NCBI RefSeq assembly: GCF_018599245.1
Contig: NZ_JAHEVJ010000004.1
Span: forward strand, 1-64,000
DNA from: Aliiroseovarius lamellibrachiae
GTDB lineage: Bacteria; Pseudomonadota; Alphaproteobacteria; Rhodobacterales; Rhodobacteraceae
Reading direction: 5' to 3'
DNA length: 64,000 nt
This document shows positions 27,234-37,153 of the stretch, one piece after another. The notes beneath the pieces are model-generated. The model saw only the letters and a program-made list of their open reading frames with translations. It searched no databases and was not told the DNA's origin. Position numbers and translations under genes: made by a program. Numbering within the stretch: position 1 is the stretch's first letter; every line of letters begins with the position of its first letter.

Positions 27234-28081
27234 GCCAAATCGACAATCTTCCGCCATTGCGCGAAGTGATTGAAACCCACGACCTCGTGGCGAAAAAATC
27301 CCTCGGACAGAACTTCCTGCTTGATCTTAATCTAACCGCCAAAATTGCACGGCAGGCTGGGGATCTGACAGAATGCGATGTGCTGGAGGTCGGCCCCGGC
27401 CCTGGAGGATTGACCCGCGGTCTCTTGGCAGAAGGGGCGCGCAAAGTGCTGGCCGTTGAAAAAGACAGCCGGGCGATGGCGCCGCTTGCGGAAATCCAAG
27501 CCGCCTATCCCGGCCGACTTGAGGTGATCAATGCCGACGCGTTGGAGCTTGATCCGCTTGAACATCTGACAGCCCCGGTGCGCATTGTATCAAACCTGCC
27601 CTATAATGTCGGCACCGAGCTTTTGGTGCGTTGGTTGACGCCAAAATCCTGGCCCCCCGCTTGGTCAAGCCTGACCTTGATGTTCCAAAAAGAAGTGGCT
27701 GAACGCATTGTCGCCAAGCCCGGCTCAAAGGCCTACGGCCGTCTGGCAGTACTGGCACAATGGCGGGCCGATCCGCGCATTGTGATGGAGCTTGCCCCAG
27801 AGGCCTTCACCCCGCCACCCAAAATCAGATCCGCCGTCGTTCATCTTGAGGCCCTACCGGAACCCCGGTTTGAAGCGGATGGCAAAAAACTTCAGATGGT
27901 TGTTGCGACAGCTTTTAATCAACGACGAAAAATGTTGCGCGCCTCATTAAAGGGGCTTAGCCCCGATATTATCGACATCCTCACATCTGTAGGGATCAAA
28001 CCCACTTGCCGGGCCGAAGAAATCGGGCTTGAGGAGTTTTGCGCTTTGACCCGTGCGCTCACCGGGGCGACGGGGAAATAA
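27230..28081 (+). CDS. rsmA: 16S rRNA dimethyladenosine transferase
   Basis: A 283-residue methyltransferase (KsgA) that dimethylates two adjacent adenines near the 3' end of 16S rRNA, a late ribosome assembly step. The start [13 protein letters not shown] is the family hallmark. The SAM-binding motif [10 protein letters not shown] is near residue 55 and the catalytic [11 protein letters not shown] near residue 121. The C-terminal helical domain is complete. It is the last gene of the lptFGD-surA-pdxA-rsmA run and converges on the ClC gene; I see no clear terminator in the 54 bases between them. Confidence 0.97.
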   Translation: MSQIDNLPPLREVIETHDLVAKKSLGQNFLLDLNLTAKIARQAGDLTECDVLEVGPGPGGLTRGLLAEGARKVLAVEKDSRAMAPLAEIQAAYPGRLEVINADALELDPLEHLTAPVRIVSNLPYNVGTELLVRWLTPKSWPPAWSSLTLMFQKEVAERIVAKPGSKAYGRLAVLAQWRADPRIVMELAPEAFTPPPKIRSAVVHLEALPEPRFEADGKKLQMVVATAFNQRRKMLRASLKGLSPDIIDILTSVGIKPTCRAEEIGLEEFCALTRALTGATGK

Positions 28082-28135
28082 ATCTGTCAGGACAGCCCGA
28101 CAGCACGGACCATCAAAACCCTCTGTGCACCTTGG

Positions 28136-29830
28136 CTAAGAATGCTCTTCATGTGCGGTTGCCGCCAGTGCTTTGTTAAACGCCTTTAGCGCATCGACCT
28201 GATAGATAACCCCCCAAAGCTCTGGCGCATCGCCCTCACCGCCCAGCGTCACAACCGGGATAAACGTGCTGCCAGATGTTTCAAAGATCGGCATGACAAC
28301 TTCTAATGTTGTGTTTCCATCGACATAAATACCCTGCTCTATCAGTTCCCAACAATAGGCGGCATCCGGTGCGCGACCGCCATCAATGTCGCGCATCACC
28401 GACACGACCCGGACCATCGACAGCAAATAGGCCTGCGGACCGGCTGCAAGGTGAATATTGCGGCGTTCCAATTGGGTGAGGAAAAAGGAACGATCAACAA
28501 GCCTGCTGGACAGGGCCGTGGATAAAGATACCGCACTCATCACCGCGATACCGGTCTGCCAGTCTCCGGTCAGTTCAAAGACGATCAAGGTGGTGGAAAT
28601 GGGCGCCCCCAGGACCGCCGCGGCAACCGCGCCCATGCCCGCAAGCGCGTAAAGTGTCTCTGACCCAGAGACATTGGGGAACACCGCGGTTGCGATTATA
28701 CCAAAGGCCAGACCGGTCAACGCCCCGACCATCAAAGCAGGCGAAAACACCCCGCCGCCCATACGCCCCGCCATGGTAATCGACACCGCTATCACCTTTA
28801 TCACAGCGAACACCACGAGTTCATGCAACACCAGCTTCCCCGTGAGTGCAAGTGAGGTGGTTTCGTATCCAACACCGATAATATGCGGGAAGAAAATCGC
28901 CAATCCCCCCAACATCAGCCCCGCAAGCGCAGGGCGTAACAGCTTGGGAAGTCTTATTTTTTCCTGAAGTTGAGTGCCAATATCATCTGCCCAAAATATC
29001 GACTTCATCAAAACCACGGCCACAAGACCGCTTAGGATACCGAGCATCAGAAAGGCGGGCAGCTCGACATAAAACGCCAAACTGCCTTCAAGCGGCAAGA
29101 CAAACTCCGTCATACCGCCGTATTCCAGCCGGTTGATCACCGTGCCCGCGACCGCCGCAATAGCAATCGGGGCAAAGGCGTGTACCGCGAAATGGCGAAG
29201 CACCACCTCGAGCGCGAATAAGGCCCCGGCGATAGGTGCATTAAAGCTGGCTGACACGGCCGCCGCCACAGCACAGCCCAACAAATCGCGCCCGGTGATC
29301 CCATTGGCGTTGATCCGGTTGGCGATCCAACTTGACATCACCGCAGCCACGTGCACCACTGGCCCCTCACGTCCCGTTGAGCCGCCGGTCGAAAGTGTGA
29401 TCAGCGAGGCCAGCGCCGACCCAAGGCCCGCGCGTTTTTCAACCCGCCCTTCCCACAGCGCAGCCCCTTCAATCACATCCGCCACAGACCGCACCCGCCC
29501 GTCTGGTGTAAACCAATTCAAGATGCCCCCAACAACCAAGCCGCCAATAGCAGGCAGCATCAAAATCCAGTACCATGGCAAGGTAGAGGCAAAGCTATGG
29601 AGATGCGCGAGGTCATTGGTTCCGTAGAGTGAGGCTTGAAGCCACTCGATTCCCTTCCGAAACGCCAACGCAGCACCACCGGAGGCGATGCCAATAACCA
29701 ATGCAATCAACCAAAACTGAAGCTGTGACGGCCCTTTTTGGATCAACAGTTTCCAGCCCGTAGACAATACCTGAACACGAGCCTTTAATGCACGGATAAT
29801 AAACAATTTTGTTTGATTAAAGATTATCAA
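28136..29830 (-). CDS. ClC-type chloride channel/antiporter
   Basis: A 564-residue integral membrane protein of the ClC family with about ten hydrophobic segments. The selectivity motifs are visible: GSTGREGP with the gating glutamate (near residue 150) and the later GRMGGGVFSPAL. The last 100 residues form a CBS-like cytoplasmic part. The TTG start at 29830 is uncertain; the first true helix begins near residue 35 (LQFWLIALVIGIASGG), so a later TTG could be the real start. It may exchange chloride for protons or act as a channel. It stands alone, divergent from the D-lactate dehydrogenase-type gene. Confidence 0.9.
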   Translation of the reverse strand: MIIFNQTKLFIIRALKARVQVLSTGWKLLIQKGPSQLQFWLIALVIGIASGGAALAFRKGIEWLQASLYGTNDLAHLHSFASTLPWYWILMLPAIGGLVVGGILNWFTPDGRVRSVADVIEGAALWEGRVEKRAGLGSALASLITLSTGGSTGREGPVVHVAAVMSSWIANRINANGITGRDLLGCAVAAAVSASFNAPIAGALFALEVVLRHFAVHAFAPIAIAAVAGTVINRLEYGGMTEFVLPLEGSLAFYVELPAFLMLGILSGLVAVVLMKSIFWADDIGTQLQEKIRLPKLLRPALAGLMLGGLAIFFPHIIGVGYETTSLALTGKLVLHELVVFAVIKVIAVSITMAGRMGGGVFSPALMVGALTGLAFGIIATAVFPNVSGSETLYALAGMGAVAAAVLGAPISTTLIVFELTGDWQTGIAVMSAVSLSTALSSRLVDRSFFLTQLERRNIHLAAGPQAYLLSMVRVVSVMRDIDGGRAPDAAYCWELIEQGIYVDGNTTLEVVMPIFETSGSTFIPVVTLGGEGDAPELWGVIYQVDALKAFNKALAATAHEEHS

Positions 29831-29902
29831 AACTTCGCCCGACCCTTTTCCCGCATGCCCATTCAGGCTAATCTGTCTCGGCTGCTGTCTAGGAGATGAT
29901 GG

Positions 29903-31279
29903 ATGTCCATCAACACCGTTTATGCCGAGCTCACATCGTTTCTAGGCGATCGCGTGAGCCGCTCCAAGTCTGATCTGGAACAACATGGCGGATCAGAAAC
30001 CCATTTTGCCGAAACTCTGCCAGAACTGGTGGTGTGGCCGGAGAACACCGAAGAGGTGTCTCGGATCCTGTCGCTTTGTCACAGCTTCGGTGTGGCGGTC
30101 ACGGCGTTTGGGGCGGGAACCTCACTTGAGGGGCATACACTCCCCCTACGGGGGGGCGTCTCTTTGGATATGACCCGCATGTCTGCGTTGGTTTCGGTGG
30201 ACCCCGGGGACATGATCGCCGTGGTTGAACCAGGGCTTACGCGTGAGGCGTTGAACGAAGAACTTCGCGCGACGGGGTTGTTTTTCCCTGTGGATCCAGG
30301 GGCAAATGCCACAATCGGCGGTATGGCCTCTACCCGGGCCTCTGGCACCACCACCGTCCGGTATGGGTCAATGCGCGACAATGTGCTGGGCCTGACCGTC
30401 GTGCTGGCAGATGGCCGTATTATTACGACCGGATCGCGCGCCGCAAAATCTGCATCCGGTTATGATTTGACCGCATTGATGCTTGGTGCGGAAGGCACCT
30501 TGGGGATTATCACCCAGTTGACCCTGCGCCTTCATGGGACACCAGAGGCGATAAGCGCCGGGGTTTGCGCGTTTCCTGACCTAGCCTCGGCCGTGGCCAC
30601 GGTTCAGCAGGTGATCCAAATGGGCATCCCGGTCTCGCGGATTGAATTTCTGGATGAAGACAGCACCCGTGCCATCAATGCCTATTCGGGCATTGCCTTG
30701 CCAATATGCCCCCACTTGCTGGTCGAGTTTCACGGCACGTCTGGCATGGTTGCTGAGGCAGCCGAAGAATTCGGGCAGGTCGCAGAAGATTTTGGCGCGA
30801 CCAGCTTTGAAAGCGCAACAAAAACAGAAGACCGCAACCGGTTGTGGAAGATCCGACATAGTGCGTTTTATGCGGTGCTTGGGTTGCGGCCCGCCGCGCG
30901 TTCCATGGTCACCGATATTTGCGTTCCCATCTCCAAACTGGCCCAAGCCGTCGAAGAAACACGCGCTGACATTGCAGCATCTGGTCTAATTGGCCCCATT
31001 TTGGGCCATGTCGGGGACGGTAACTTCCATGCTATTTTGCTGTTAGAAGACGGCAATTCCGATGAAATGGCCATCGCGAAATCGCTCGCGGAGAAAATGA
31101 GCAAACGCGCCTTGGCGCTTGGTGGAACCATTACCGGCGAGCACGGCGTGGGCATGGGGAAACTTGGCTTGATGGATGCGGAACACGGGGCCGCGTGGGG
31201 TGTCATGGGCGACATTAAACGCGCCTTGGACCCCAAAGGCATACTGAACCCTGGAAAGCTCGTGCGCCCATCAAATTAG
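29903..31279 (+). CDS. FAD-linked D-lactate dehydrogenase/glycolate oxidase-type enzyme
   Basis: A 458-residue flavoprotein with an N-terminal PCMH FAD-binding domain (TAFGAGTSLEGH near residue 70, DPGANATIGGMASTRASGT near 130) and a C-terminal FAD-oxidase domain. The latter carries the metal/substrate histidines in HVGDGNFHAILL and GTITGEHGVGMGKL. This is the pattern of cytochrome-linked D-lactate dehydrogenases; glycolate oxidase GlcD and related 2-hydroxyacid dehydrogenases look alike, so the substrate is not certain. It would feed electrons to the respiratory chain at the inner face of the membrane. It stands alone and converges on recN. Confidence 0.88.
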   Translation: MSINTVYAELTSFLGDRVSRSKSDLEQHGGSETHFAETLPELVVWPENTEEVSRILSLCHSFGVAVTAFGAGTSLEGHTLPLRGGVSLDMTRMSALVSVDPGDMIAVVEPGLTREALNEELRATGLFFPVDPGANATIGGMASTRASGTTTVRYGSMRDNVLGLTVVLADGRIITTGSRAAKSASGYDLTALMLGAEGTLGIITQLTLRLHGTPEAISAGVCAFPDLASAVATVQQVIQMGIPVSRIEFLDEDSTRAINAYSGIALPICPHLLVEFHGTSGMVAEAAEEFGQVAEDFGATSFESATKTEDRNRLWKIRHSAFYAVLGLRPAARSMVTDICVPISKLAQAVEETRADIAASGLIGPILGHVGDGNFHAILLLEDGNSDEMAIAKSLAEKMSKRALALGGTITGEHGVGMGKLGLMDAEHGAAWGVMGDIKRALDPKGILNPGKLVRPSN

Positions 31280-31334
31280 CTGCCTGCGACAGCTATAAAG
31301 AGCCTTATTAGCCCTTCGGCACGAATAAGGGTGA

Positions 31335-32987
31335 TTAGCCGTTCAGAAGTTCTTTCGCGGCCTCACGCGCCGCATCCGACACCGTGTCACCAGAAATCAT
31401 ACGGGCCAATTCATCGACACGCTCACTTGCGTCCAATGACACCACGGTTGAAAGCGTGATACCGTTGGTGACGGCCTTTTGAACCCGCCAGTGATGCCCC
31501 CCCAATGCCGCAACTTGCGGACTATGTGTGACCACCAGAACCTGCCCCCCGTCTGAGAGCGATTTCAAACGCCGCCCAACCGCGTCGGCCGTCGCCCCGC
31601 CAACGCCACGATCGATTTCATCAAAAATCATCGTCACCCCTTGGGCATCGCGGGTCAAACAGACCTTTAATGCCAACAGGAACCGGCTCAACTCGCCGCC
31701 AGATGCAATTTTATTAAGCGGGCCAGAGGGCGCACCCGGGTTGGTCGCAACGGTAAAGGTCACCGCATCGGCCCCATCTGGCCCCGCCTCACTTGGTTCA
31801 ACCAATGTCGTGAAAACCGCACGCTCCATCTTCAGCGGCGCAAGCTCGGCCCCCATTGCCGCATCCAACGCGGCGGCTGCTTTTTTTCGGGCTTTGGTGA
31901 GGGCTTGCGTGGCAATCGCATAAACCTGTTCGGCTTCCGTTACAAACCCCTGAAGGGTTTCGATTTGCCCTGCACCCGCATCCAATGCCTTCAGCCGTCC
32001 GCGCAATTCCTGCGCAAAATCGCCCAGCTCATCCGGTTGCACATTGTGCTTTCGCGCCAATCCCCGAATGGCGAACAACCGCTCTTCAGCTTCTTCAAGC
32101 TCATGTGGATTAAATGAAAGCCGGTCGAGAGCGGTCTCAACGCCCTGCACAGCCTCGCCCAATTCAACCATTGCCCGCCCGAGCGCAGAAATCGGCGCCT
32201 CAAGCGCCCCGTCAGATTGCGCAAGCGCGCCCTCAAGCCAGCGTAGCGCATCCCCCATCCGCCCTTCGGCCCCTTCACCATGGCCCAACGCCTGATGTGC
32301 TTTGGTGATGTCTTCACCAATCCGCTCAGCCGATTGCATCAAACGTCGACGCGCATCCAACGCGCCCTCTTCACCCGGTTGCGGGTCGAGTTTATCCAAC
32401 TCACCGACCGCATGGCGCAGGAATTCCTCTTCAGCCTGAGCCGCCGCCAAAGCATCTTGGGCTTGGGCCAAAGCTTTGCGCGCCGATGCCAGACCTTTCC
32501 AAGCCAAATGCGACCGGTCGACCAAGCCTGACATCCCACCAAAACTGTCCAAAAGCTGGCGATGCACGCGTGGGTTCAGCAATCCACGGTCATCTTGTTG
32601 ACCATGAAGCTCGATCAAAGTGTCTGATAAGGCGCGCAACACATCGCCCGACGCGCGCCGATCATTCACCCAAGCCGTTTTTCGCCCGTCTGCACGATTG
32701 ATACGGCGCAGAATCAGCTCGTCCTCTGCCTCAATGCCTGCGTCCTCCAACACGGCGCGCGCCGGATGGTCCGCCGCAAGATCAAACACAGCGGTAACCT
32801 CACCCTGTTCCGCCCCGGTACGAACCAAATCGGCACGTCCGCGCCAGCCCAGAACAAACCCAAGACTGTCCAAGAGGATGGATTTTCCGGCCCCGGTTTC
32901 CCCGGTCAACACATTCAATCCCGGCTGAAACTCTAGCTCCAGACGATCAATGATCAACAGATCTCGGATTTCAAGACCACGCAGCAT
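31335..32987 (-). CDS. recN: DNA repair protein RecN
   Basis: A 550-residue SMC-like ATPase used in double-strand break repair. It begins with Walker A GETGAGKSILL near residue 30. The middle is a long, Ala/Glu-rich coiled coil. Near the C-terminus are the signature ASGGELSR, Walker B MIFDEIDRGVGG and the D-loop. The length matches E. coli RecN (553). It is the last gene of the lpxC-bamD-recN part of the cluster, about 30 bases after bamD. I see no LexA-type operator upstream, and it is likely read from the bamD side. Confidence 0.96.
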   Translation of the reverse strand: MLRGLEIRDLLIIDRLELEFQPGLNVLTGETGAGKSILLDSLGFVLGWRGRADLVRTGAEQGEVTAVFDLAADHPARAVLEDAGIEAEDELILRRINRADGRKTAWVNDRRASGDVLRALSDTLIELHGQQDDRGLLNPRVHRQLLDSFGGMSGLVDRSHLAWKGLASARKALAQAQDALAAAQAEEEFLRHAVGELDKLDPQPGEEGALDARRRLMQSAERIGEDITKAHQALGHGEGAEGRMGDALRWLEGALAQSDGALEAPISALGRAMVELGEAVQGVETALDRLSFNPHELEEAEERLFAIRGLARKHNVQPDELGDFAQELRGRLKALDAGAGQIETLQGFVTEAEQVYAIATQALTKARKKAAAALDAAMGAELAPLKMERAVFTTLVEPSEAGPDGADAVTFTVATNPGAPSGPLNKIASGGELSRFLLALKVCLTRDAQGVTMIFDEIDRGVGGATADAVGRRLKSLSDGGQVLVVTHSPQVAALGGHHWRVQKAVTNGITLSTVVSLDASERVDELARMISGDTVSDAAREAAKELLNG

Positions 32988-33014
32988 TCTGCCCCCAAAC
33001 CGGATCGAACAGGC

Positions 33015-33926
33015 TTACAGCCAGTCGCCCTTGATCAGCTGACGATAAACACTTGCCAGCCAATTGTCGCCTTTGGCTTTGGGTTCCAGCCCCGCATTCG
33101 TCAACAACCGATAGCTGTCTTGATACCATGGGGTCGATTGGAAGTTATGCCCCAAGATGGCCCCGGCGGTTTGGGCCTCATCCGTCAAGCCAAGTGCAAG
33201 ATAGCTTTCGACCAAACGATGCAACGCCTCCGCCACATGGCTGGTGGTCTGGAACTTTTCAACCACCACACGGAATCGATTGATCGACGCTGTGTAATGT
33301 TTGCGTTTCAGGTAATAACGGCCGATTTCCATCTCTTTGCCCGCAAGGTGATCAAATGCGAGATCAAATTTAAGAATCGCCGAACGCGCATATTCGGTGT
33401 CGGGGTAAAGCTCGATCACCGCACGCAACGCTTGCAGCGCCTGAAAGGTCAGCCCCTGATCCCGGCCCACTTCGTCGATCTGATCGTAGAAGCTGAGCGC
33501 CAAGAGGTATTGCGCATAGGCCGCATCCTCATCGGCCGGGTAAACATCAATGAACCGCTGTGCCGTTGCACGCGATTGTTCATAGTCTTTGTCTTTGTGA
33601 AAGGCGAACGCCTGCATGATCAAGGCGCGCTTGGCCCATGCGGAATAGGGGTAAAGGCGCTCAACCTCACCAAACCACTTGGCCGCTTTGTCCGGTTTAC
33701 TATTTTCCAGATCATATTCGCCGCGCTTGAAAATCTGTTCCGCGGTCCATTCTTCAATGGGCTTTTGTTCAACCGGATCAGAGAAAACGCCGCCGAACAG
33801 CCCCCCCCCATTGCCGCCGCTAAACGACCCAGAGCCGACGCTCCCGCTGCCGCCAGAACATGCCGAGACCAAAAGCCCCGCCACGAGTACGGTCGTCACT
33901 TTTTTTGTCAGATTGACGCGGATCAT
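33015..33926 (-). CDS. bamD: Outer-membrane assembly lipoprotein BamD
   Basis: A 303-residue lipoprotein of the BAM complex, which inserts beta-barrel proteins. The signal peptide ends in a lipobox, LVSAC, with the acylated cysteine near residue 23. A glycine/serine-rich tether follows (GGSGSVGSGSFSGGNGG). The rest is a TPR-like helical array starting EWTAEQIFKRGEYDL and containing FGEVERLYPYSAWAKRA, as in BamD/ComL. I took ATG 33926 because the signal peptide starts there (MIRVNLTKK); 33944 is an upstream alternative. Confidence 0.94.
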   Translation of the reverse strand: MIRVNLTKKVTTVLVAGLLVSACSGGSGSVGSGSFSGGNGGGLFGGVFSDPVEQKPIEEWTAEQIFKRGEYDLENSKPDKAAKWFGEVERLYPYSAWAKRALIMQAFAFHKDKDYEQSRATAQRFIDVYPADEDAAYAQYLLALSFYDQIDEVGRDQGLTFQALQALRAVIELYPDTEYARSAILKFDLAFDHLAGKEMEIGRYYLKRKHYTASINRFRVVVEKFQTTSHVAEALHRLVESYLALGLTDEAQTAGAILGHNFQSTPWYQDSYRLLTNAGLEPKAKGDNWLASVYRQLIKGDWL

Positions 33927-34095
33927 GGCCGGTGCCCATCCCATAATTCATCTTTTCAGGTCACACAGTTAGCATGCCTGTTTCGCTTGTCCTAGCACAG
34001 TTCTTTTCGGTGCAAAATGCCCTTGGCGTGGTTTTTCGCGAGTTGTCGCCGATCAGAAACGATCATAAGAGCAAAACGGGCGATGTTGGGGCGGG

Positions 34096-35031
34096 TTATG
34101 CGGTCAGCGGAAGGTCAGACCGACGAACGCCCACACCGGGCAAGTGACGCGCAGTGGCATCATCACAAGTCACCAACCGCCAGGCATCGGGCTGATCAAA
34201 GAGCGCACGCAACAATTTGTTGGTCATCGCGTGGCCAGCCTTATGGCCTACATACCGGGCTTTCAAAGGGGCGCCAGCCAGCGCCAAATCCCCAAGTGCA
34301 TCAAGCATTTTATGGCGTACCGCCTCGTCTACACGACGCAAGCCCCCGGGGCTTACCACATGGTCGCCGTCAACGACGACAGCATTTTCGCCAGGGATGC
34401 CCCCCAAGGCCAACCCATTGGCCTGCATCGCATCAACATCGGCTTGACGACAGAACGTCCGGCAATCTGACAACTCGCGAACAAAATTGCCATTCGACAT
34501 ATCGAGGCTTTTGTTTTGCGTCCCGATCGCTTGATCAGGAAAAGAAATATGGAAATCGATCAAGAAACCGTCAGCGGGTTCCAATCGCGCCCAGGCGTCA
34601 TCTTCGGCAAATTCAACCGGCGCCAGCAGCTCGATCATCCGCACAGGGTCCGCCAATTCGCGCACCCCCGCCCGGATAAACCCCTCAACAAACCGCGCCG
34701 CACTTCCGTCCATGATTGGGACTTCTGGCCCATCAATCTCAACCAAAGCATTGTGAATGCCACATCCAATAAGCGCCGCCATGATATGCTCAATCGTGGA
34801 TACCTCGACATTGGCGTCATTGCGAACCAAGGTACACAAGCGCGAGGGAACCACCGATGCCCAATGGGCTGGGATCATATTGTCGCGACCTTCGATATCG
34901 ACACGTTTGAACCAAATCCCGTATTCGGCTGAAGCTGGATTGATGGTCATCCGCACCGGACGACCGGAATGCAATCCGGTACCGGTGAATGTAACTGGGC
35001 TCGAGATCGTGGTCTGCACAAAGTGCCTCAT
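34096..35031 (-). CDS. lpxC: UDP-3-O-acyl-N-acetylglucosamine deacetylase
   Basis: A 311-residue zinc enzyme that carries out the first committed step of lipid A synthesis. The start QTTISSPVTFTGTGLHSG holds the conserved GxGLHSG. The zinc histidine lies in STIEHIMAAL near residue 79, and the later zinc site is in RHKMLDALGDLALAG. ATG 35031 gives the family N-terminus; the TTG at 35064 is an alternative. It is separated from ftsZ by a terminator, so it probably has its own promoter in 35032-35170. Confidence 0.95.
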   Translation of the reverse strand: MRHFVQTTISSPVTFTGTGLHSGRPVRMTINPASAEYGIWFKRVDIEGRDNMIPAHWASVVPSRLCTLVRNDANVEVSTIEHIMAALIGCGIHNALVEIDGPEVPIMDGSAARFVEGFIRAGVRELADPVRMIELLAPVEFAEDDAWARLEPADGFLIDFHISFPDQAIGTQNKSLDMSNGNFVRELSDCRTFCRQADVDAMQANGLALGGIPGENAVVVDGDHVVSPGGLRRVDEAVRHKMLDALGDLALAGAPLKARYVGHKAGHAMTNKLLRALFDQPDAWRLVTCDDATARHLPGVGVRRSDLPLTA

Positions 35032-35170
35032 TTGTGGCGTCCGGGTGCCTTTCCCGGTGATCAAAGGGGTAGCCTTATGGTTCTCGCATCACAACTCAAA
35101 CATTTGTAACGGTTTGAAACATGATAAAACACCACGCGGAACAACATAAAGATCCCTCTTTATCCCCCTG

Positions 35171-35209
35171 AAAGAAAACAGAAAACGGCCACCCAAAGGA
35201 TGGCCGTTT
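35171..35209 (-). terminator. Rho-independent terminator after ftsZ
   Basis: On the minus strand, AACGGCCATCC pairs with GGGTGGCCGTT (one G-U) around a TTT loop, and a T-rich tail follows (complement of 35171-35185). It lies about 50 bases past the ftsZ stop and marks the end of the division operon before lpxC. Confidence 0.85.
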
Positions 35210-35258
35210 CGATAATGATCACCTCAAACTCGGCAGTGTTTTGCCGAAGGTTTTGACC

Positions 35259-36929
35259 TTAGTTTGCCTGGCGGCGCAGGAAAGCCGGAATTTCGACTTT
35301 TTCTTGTTCAGCATCCATCGCAGGGGATTGTGCTTGATGTTGAACAGGTGCCTCGTGCTGCGCTGGCGCCTGAACGGAAGGCTGCGTGCGTGCGGCATGA
35401 TCTTCTGCGGCACCAGCCCCGGTCATCCGATTGATCAACGAGTTGATTCCAAAGCGCGGTTTATCCGCAGCTGGGTGATGGGATGCGGCGGCTGACTGTT
35501 GTGCAACATACTGCTGTTGCGCCGGCTGTTGCGCTGGCTGTTGGGCTTGCGCGCGTGGCTGATTATGTACAGCCGCCTGCAAACGGGCCAAAGCTTCTGG
35601 CGATGGGGTGCCAGGCGCAGGGGCTTTGGGTGCAACAAATTGTGCAACTTCAGGCTCTTGCTCGAAGCGGTTGTCCATTGGCGCTGGCTGTTCTTGCTGC
35701 ATTTGTGGCTGATACGCGGGCGGAGGCAAATCGCCGCCGGCATGTTCGGCTGGAAATACATTCTCGCCCTGCTCTTCTGCTGCAGCGGTTGTTGCGTTCA
35801 GATCCTCGCCAAACAAAGAAGGCTCGATCGGGGTTTCCGAAGATGGATTAGAAGCAGCGACAACGGCCTCAACATGTGCTTCGAATTTCTCCTCAACCAC
35901 CAATGGGGCTTGCAATGGTTCAGACAAACGACGGCGTGGGACAGGCACATCCATCACCACTTCGGTTGCGTCAATCCCTGTGGCAACGACAGACACGCGC
36001 ATTGCGCCTTCCATGCCGTTGTCCAGCGTTGAGCCGACGATGATATTAGCGTCCTGATCCACTTCTTCGCGGATACGGTTGGCCGCTTCGTCCAATTCAA
36101 ACAGGGTCAAATCGTAACCACCAGTGATGTTGATCAACACGCCTTTGGCCCCACGCAGGGAAATTTCGTCCAGCAGCGGGTTGGCAATGGCTTTTTCGGC
36201 CGCTTGAACGGCGCGATCTTCGCCTTCAGCCTCGCCGGTGCCCATCATCGCCTTGCCCATTTCGTCCATTACGGCGCGCACATCAGCAAAGTCGAGGTTG
36301 ATCAGGCCCGGACGAACCATAAGATCGGTAACACCCTTAACACCTTGATAAAGAACATCATCCGCCATCGAGAAGGCTTCGGTGAAGGTGGTTTTTTCAT
36401 TGGCCAAACGGAACAGGTTCTGGTTCGGAATGATGATCAATGTGTCAACCATCTTCTGAAGCTGCTCAACGCCGTCTTCGGCCTGCTTCATGCGCTTAGC
36501 GCCTTCGAATTGGAACGGCTTGGTGACAACACCCACCGTCAATACACCCAATTCGCGCGCAGCTTGCGCAATGATCGGTGCGGCCCCGGTGCCGGTGCCC
36601 CCGCCCATACCTGCGGTGATAAAGCACATATGTGCCCCCGCCAGATGGTCAACGATCTGTTCAATGCTTTCTTCAGCGGCCGCCGCCCCAACCGATGCTC
36701 GCGCGCCGGCCCCAAGGCCTTCGGTGACTTTCACACCCATCTGGATGCGGTCTTTTGATCGCGAATGCTGCAATGCTTGCGCGTCAGTGTTGGCCACTAC
36801 GAACTCGACACCTTCGAGTTCTTTTTCGATCATGTTGTTGACTGCGTTGCCACCGGCACCGCCCACGCCAAACACCGTGATACGAGGTTTCAATTCTTCC
36901 TGACCTGGCATGGTAAGGTTCAATGTCAT
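35259..36929 (-). CDS. ftsZ: Cell division protein FtsZ
   Basis: A 556-residue tubulin-like GTPase that forms the division ring. The GTP-binding motif [10 protein letters not shown] is near residue 109, and the [11 protein letters not shown] (T7 loop) region is near 210. The conserved core ends near residue 320. A long linker, rich in Gln, Pro and Ala (about 340-540), follows, and then the C-terminal peptide [11 protein letters not shown] that binds FtsA and other partners. E. coli FtsZ has 383 residues; long linkers are normal in alphaproteobacteria. A 224-base gap to ftsA, with one GANTC site near 37009, probably holds a promoter. Confidence 0.98.
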   Translation of the reverse strand: MTLNLTMPGQEELKPRITVFGVGGAGGNAVNNMIEKELEGVEFVVANTDAQALQHSRSKDRIQMGVKVTEGLGAGARASVGAAAAEESIEQIVDHLAGAHMCFITAGMGGGTGTGAAPIIAQAARELGVLTVGVVTKPFQFEGAKRMKQAEDGVEQLQKMVDTLIIIPNQNLFRLANEKTTFTEAFSMADDVLYQGVKGVTDLMVRPGLINLDFADVRAVMDEMGKAMMGTGEAEGEDRAVQAAEKAIANPLLDEISLRGAKGVLINITGGYDLTLFELDEAANRIREEVDQDANIIVGSTLDNGMEGAMRVSVVATGIDATEVVMDVPVPRRRLSEPLQAPLVVEEKFEAHVEAVVAASNPSSETPIEPSLFGEDLNATTAAAEEQGENVFPAEHAGGDLPPPAYQPQMQQEQPAPMDNRFEQEPEVAQFVAPKAPAPGTPSPEALARLQAAVHNQPRAQAQQPAQQPAQQQYVAQQSAAASHHPAADKPRFGINSLINRMTGAGAAEDHAARTQPSVQAPAQHEAPVQHQAQSPAMDAEQEKVEIPAFLRRQAN

Positions 36930-37153
36930 GATCTGTCCGCCTGTCTTAAGTGCGTGAGCTGCGCGGCATTCTATGGCCGTTCACAAGCTTATGTTCCTTT
37001 GCGGCGTGAATCGCCGATTGACTGCCTCTTTTCAGCCACAATAGCCTGAAATCAGATGCTCCGTCACGCCCCAAAAGATATATTTGCACAAAATATGGTG
37101 AAATTCGCCGGATAATCAGCAGGATTTCGCCCAAGAACACAGGATATTGCGGA

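Noticed and set aside
29133-29627. 164-residue plus-strand ORF over the ClC gene
   Set aside because: Antisense shadow of a strongly supported membrane protein; Ala/Thr/Pro-rich composition typical of such shadows.
29812-29831. TTTGAT-N8-ATCAAA as an FNR/CRP-like site between ClC and lactate dehydrogenase genes
   Set aside because: FNR sites have a 4-base spacer; a 6-bp pair in AT-rich DNA is expected often, and the ClC start codon lies inside it.
31303-31330. CCTTATT/AATAAGG hairpin between convergent lactate dehydrogenase and recN genes
   Set aside because: Only 7 bp with a 14-base loop and no T run; too weak to call a terminator.
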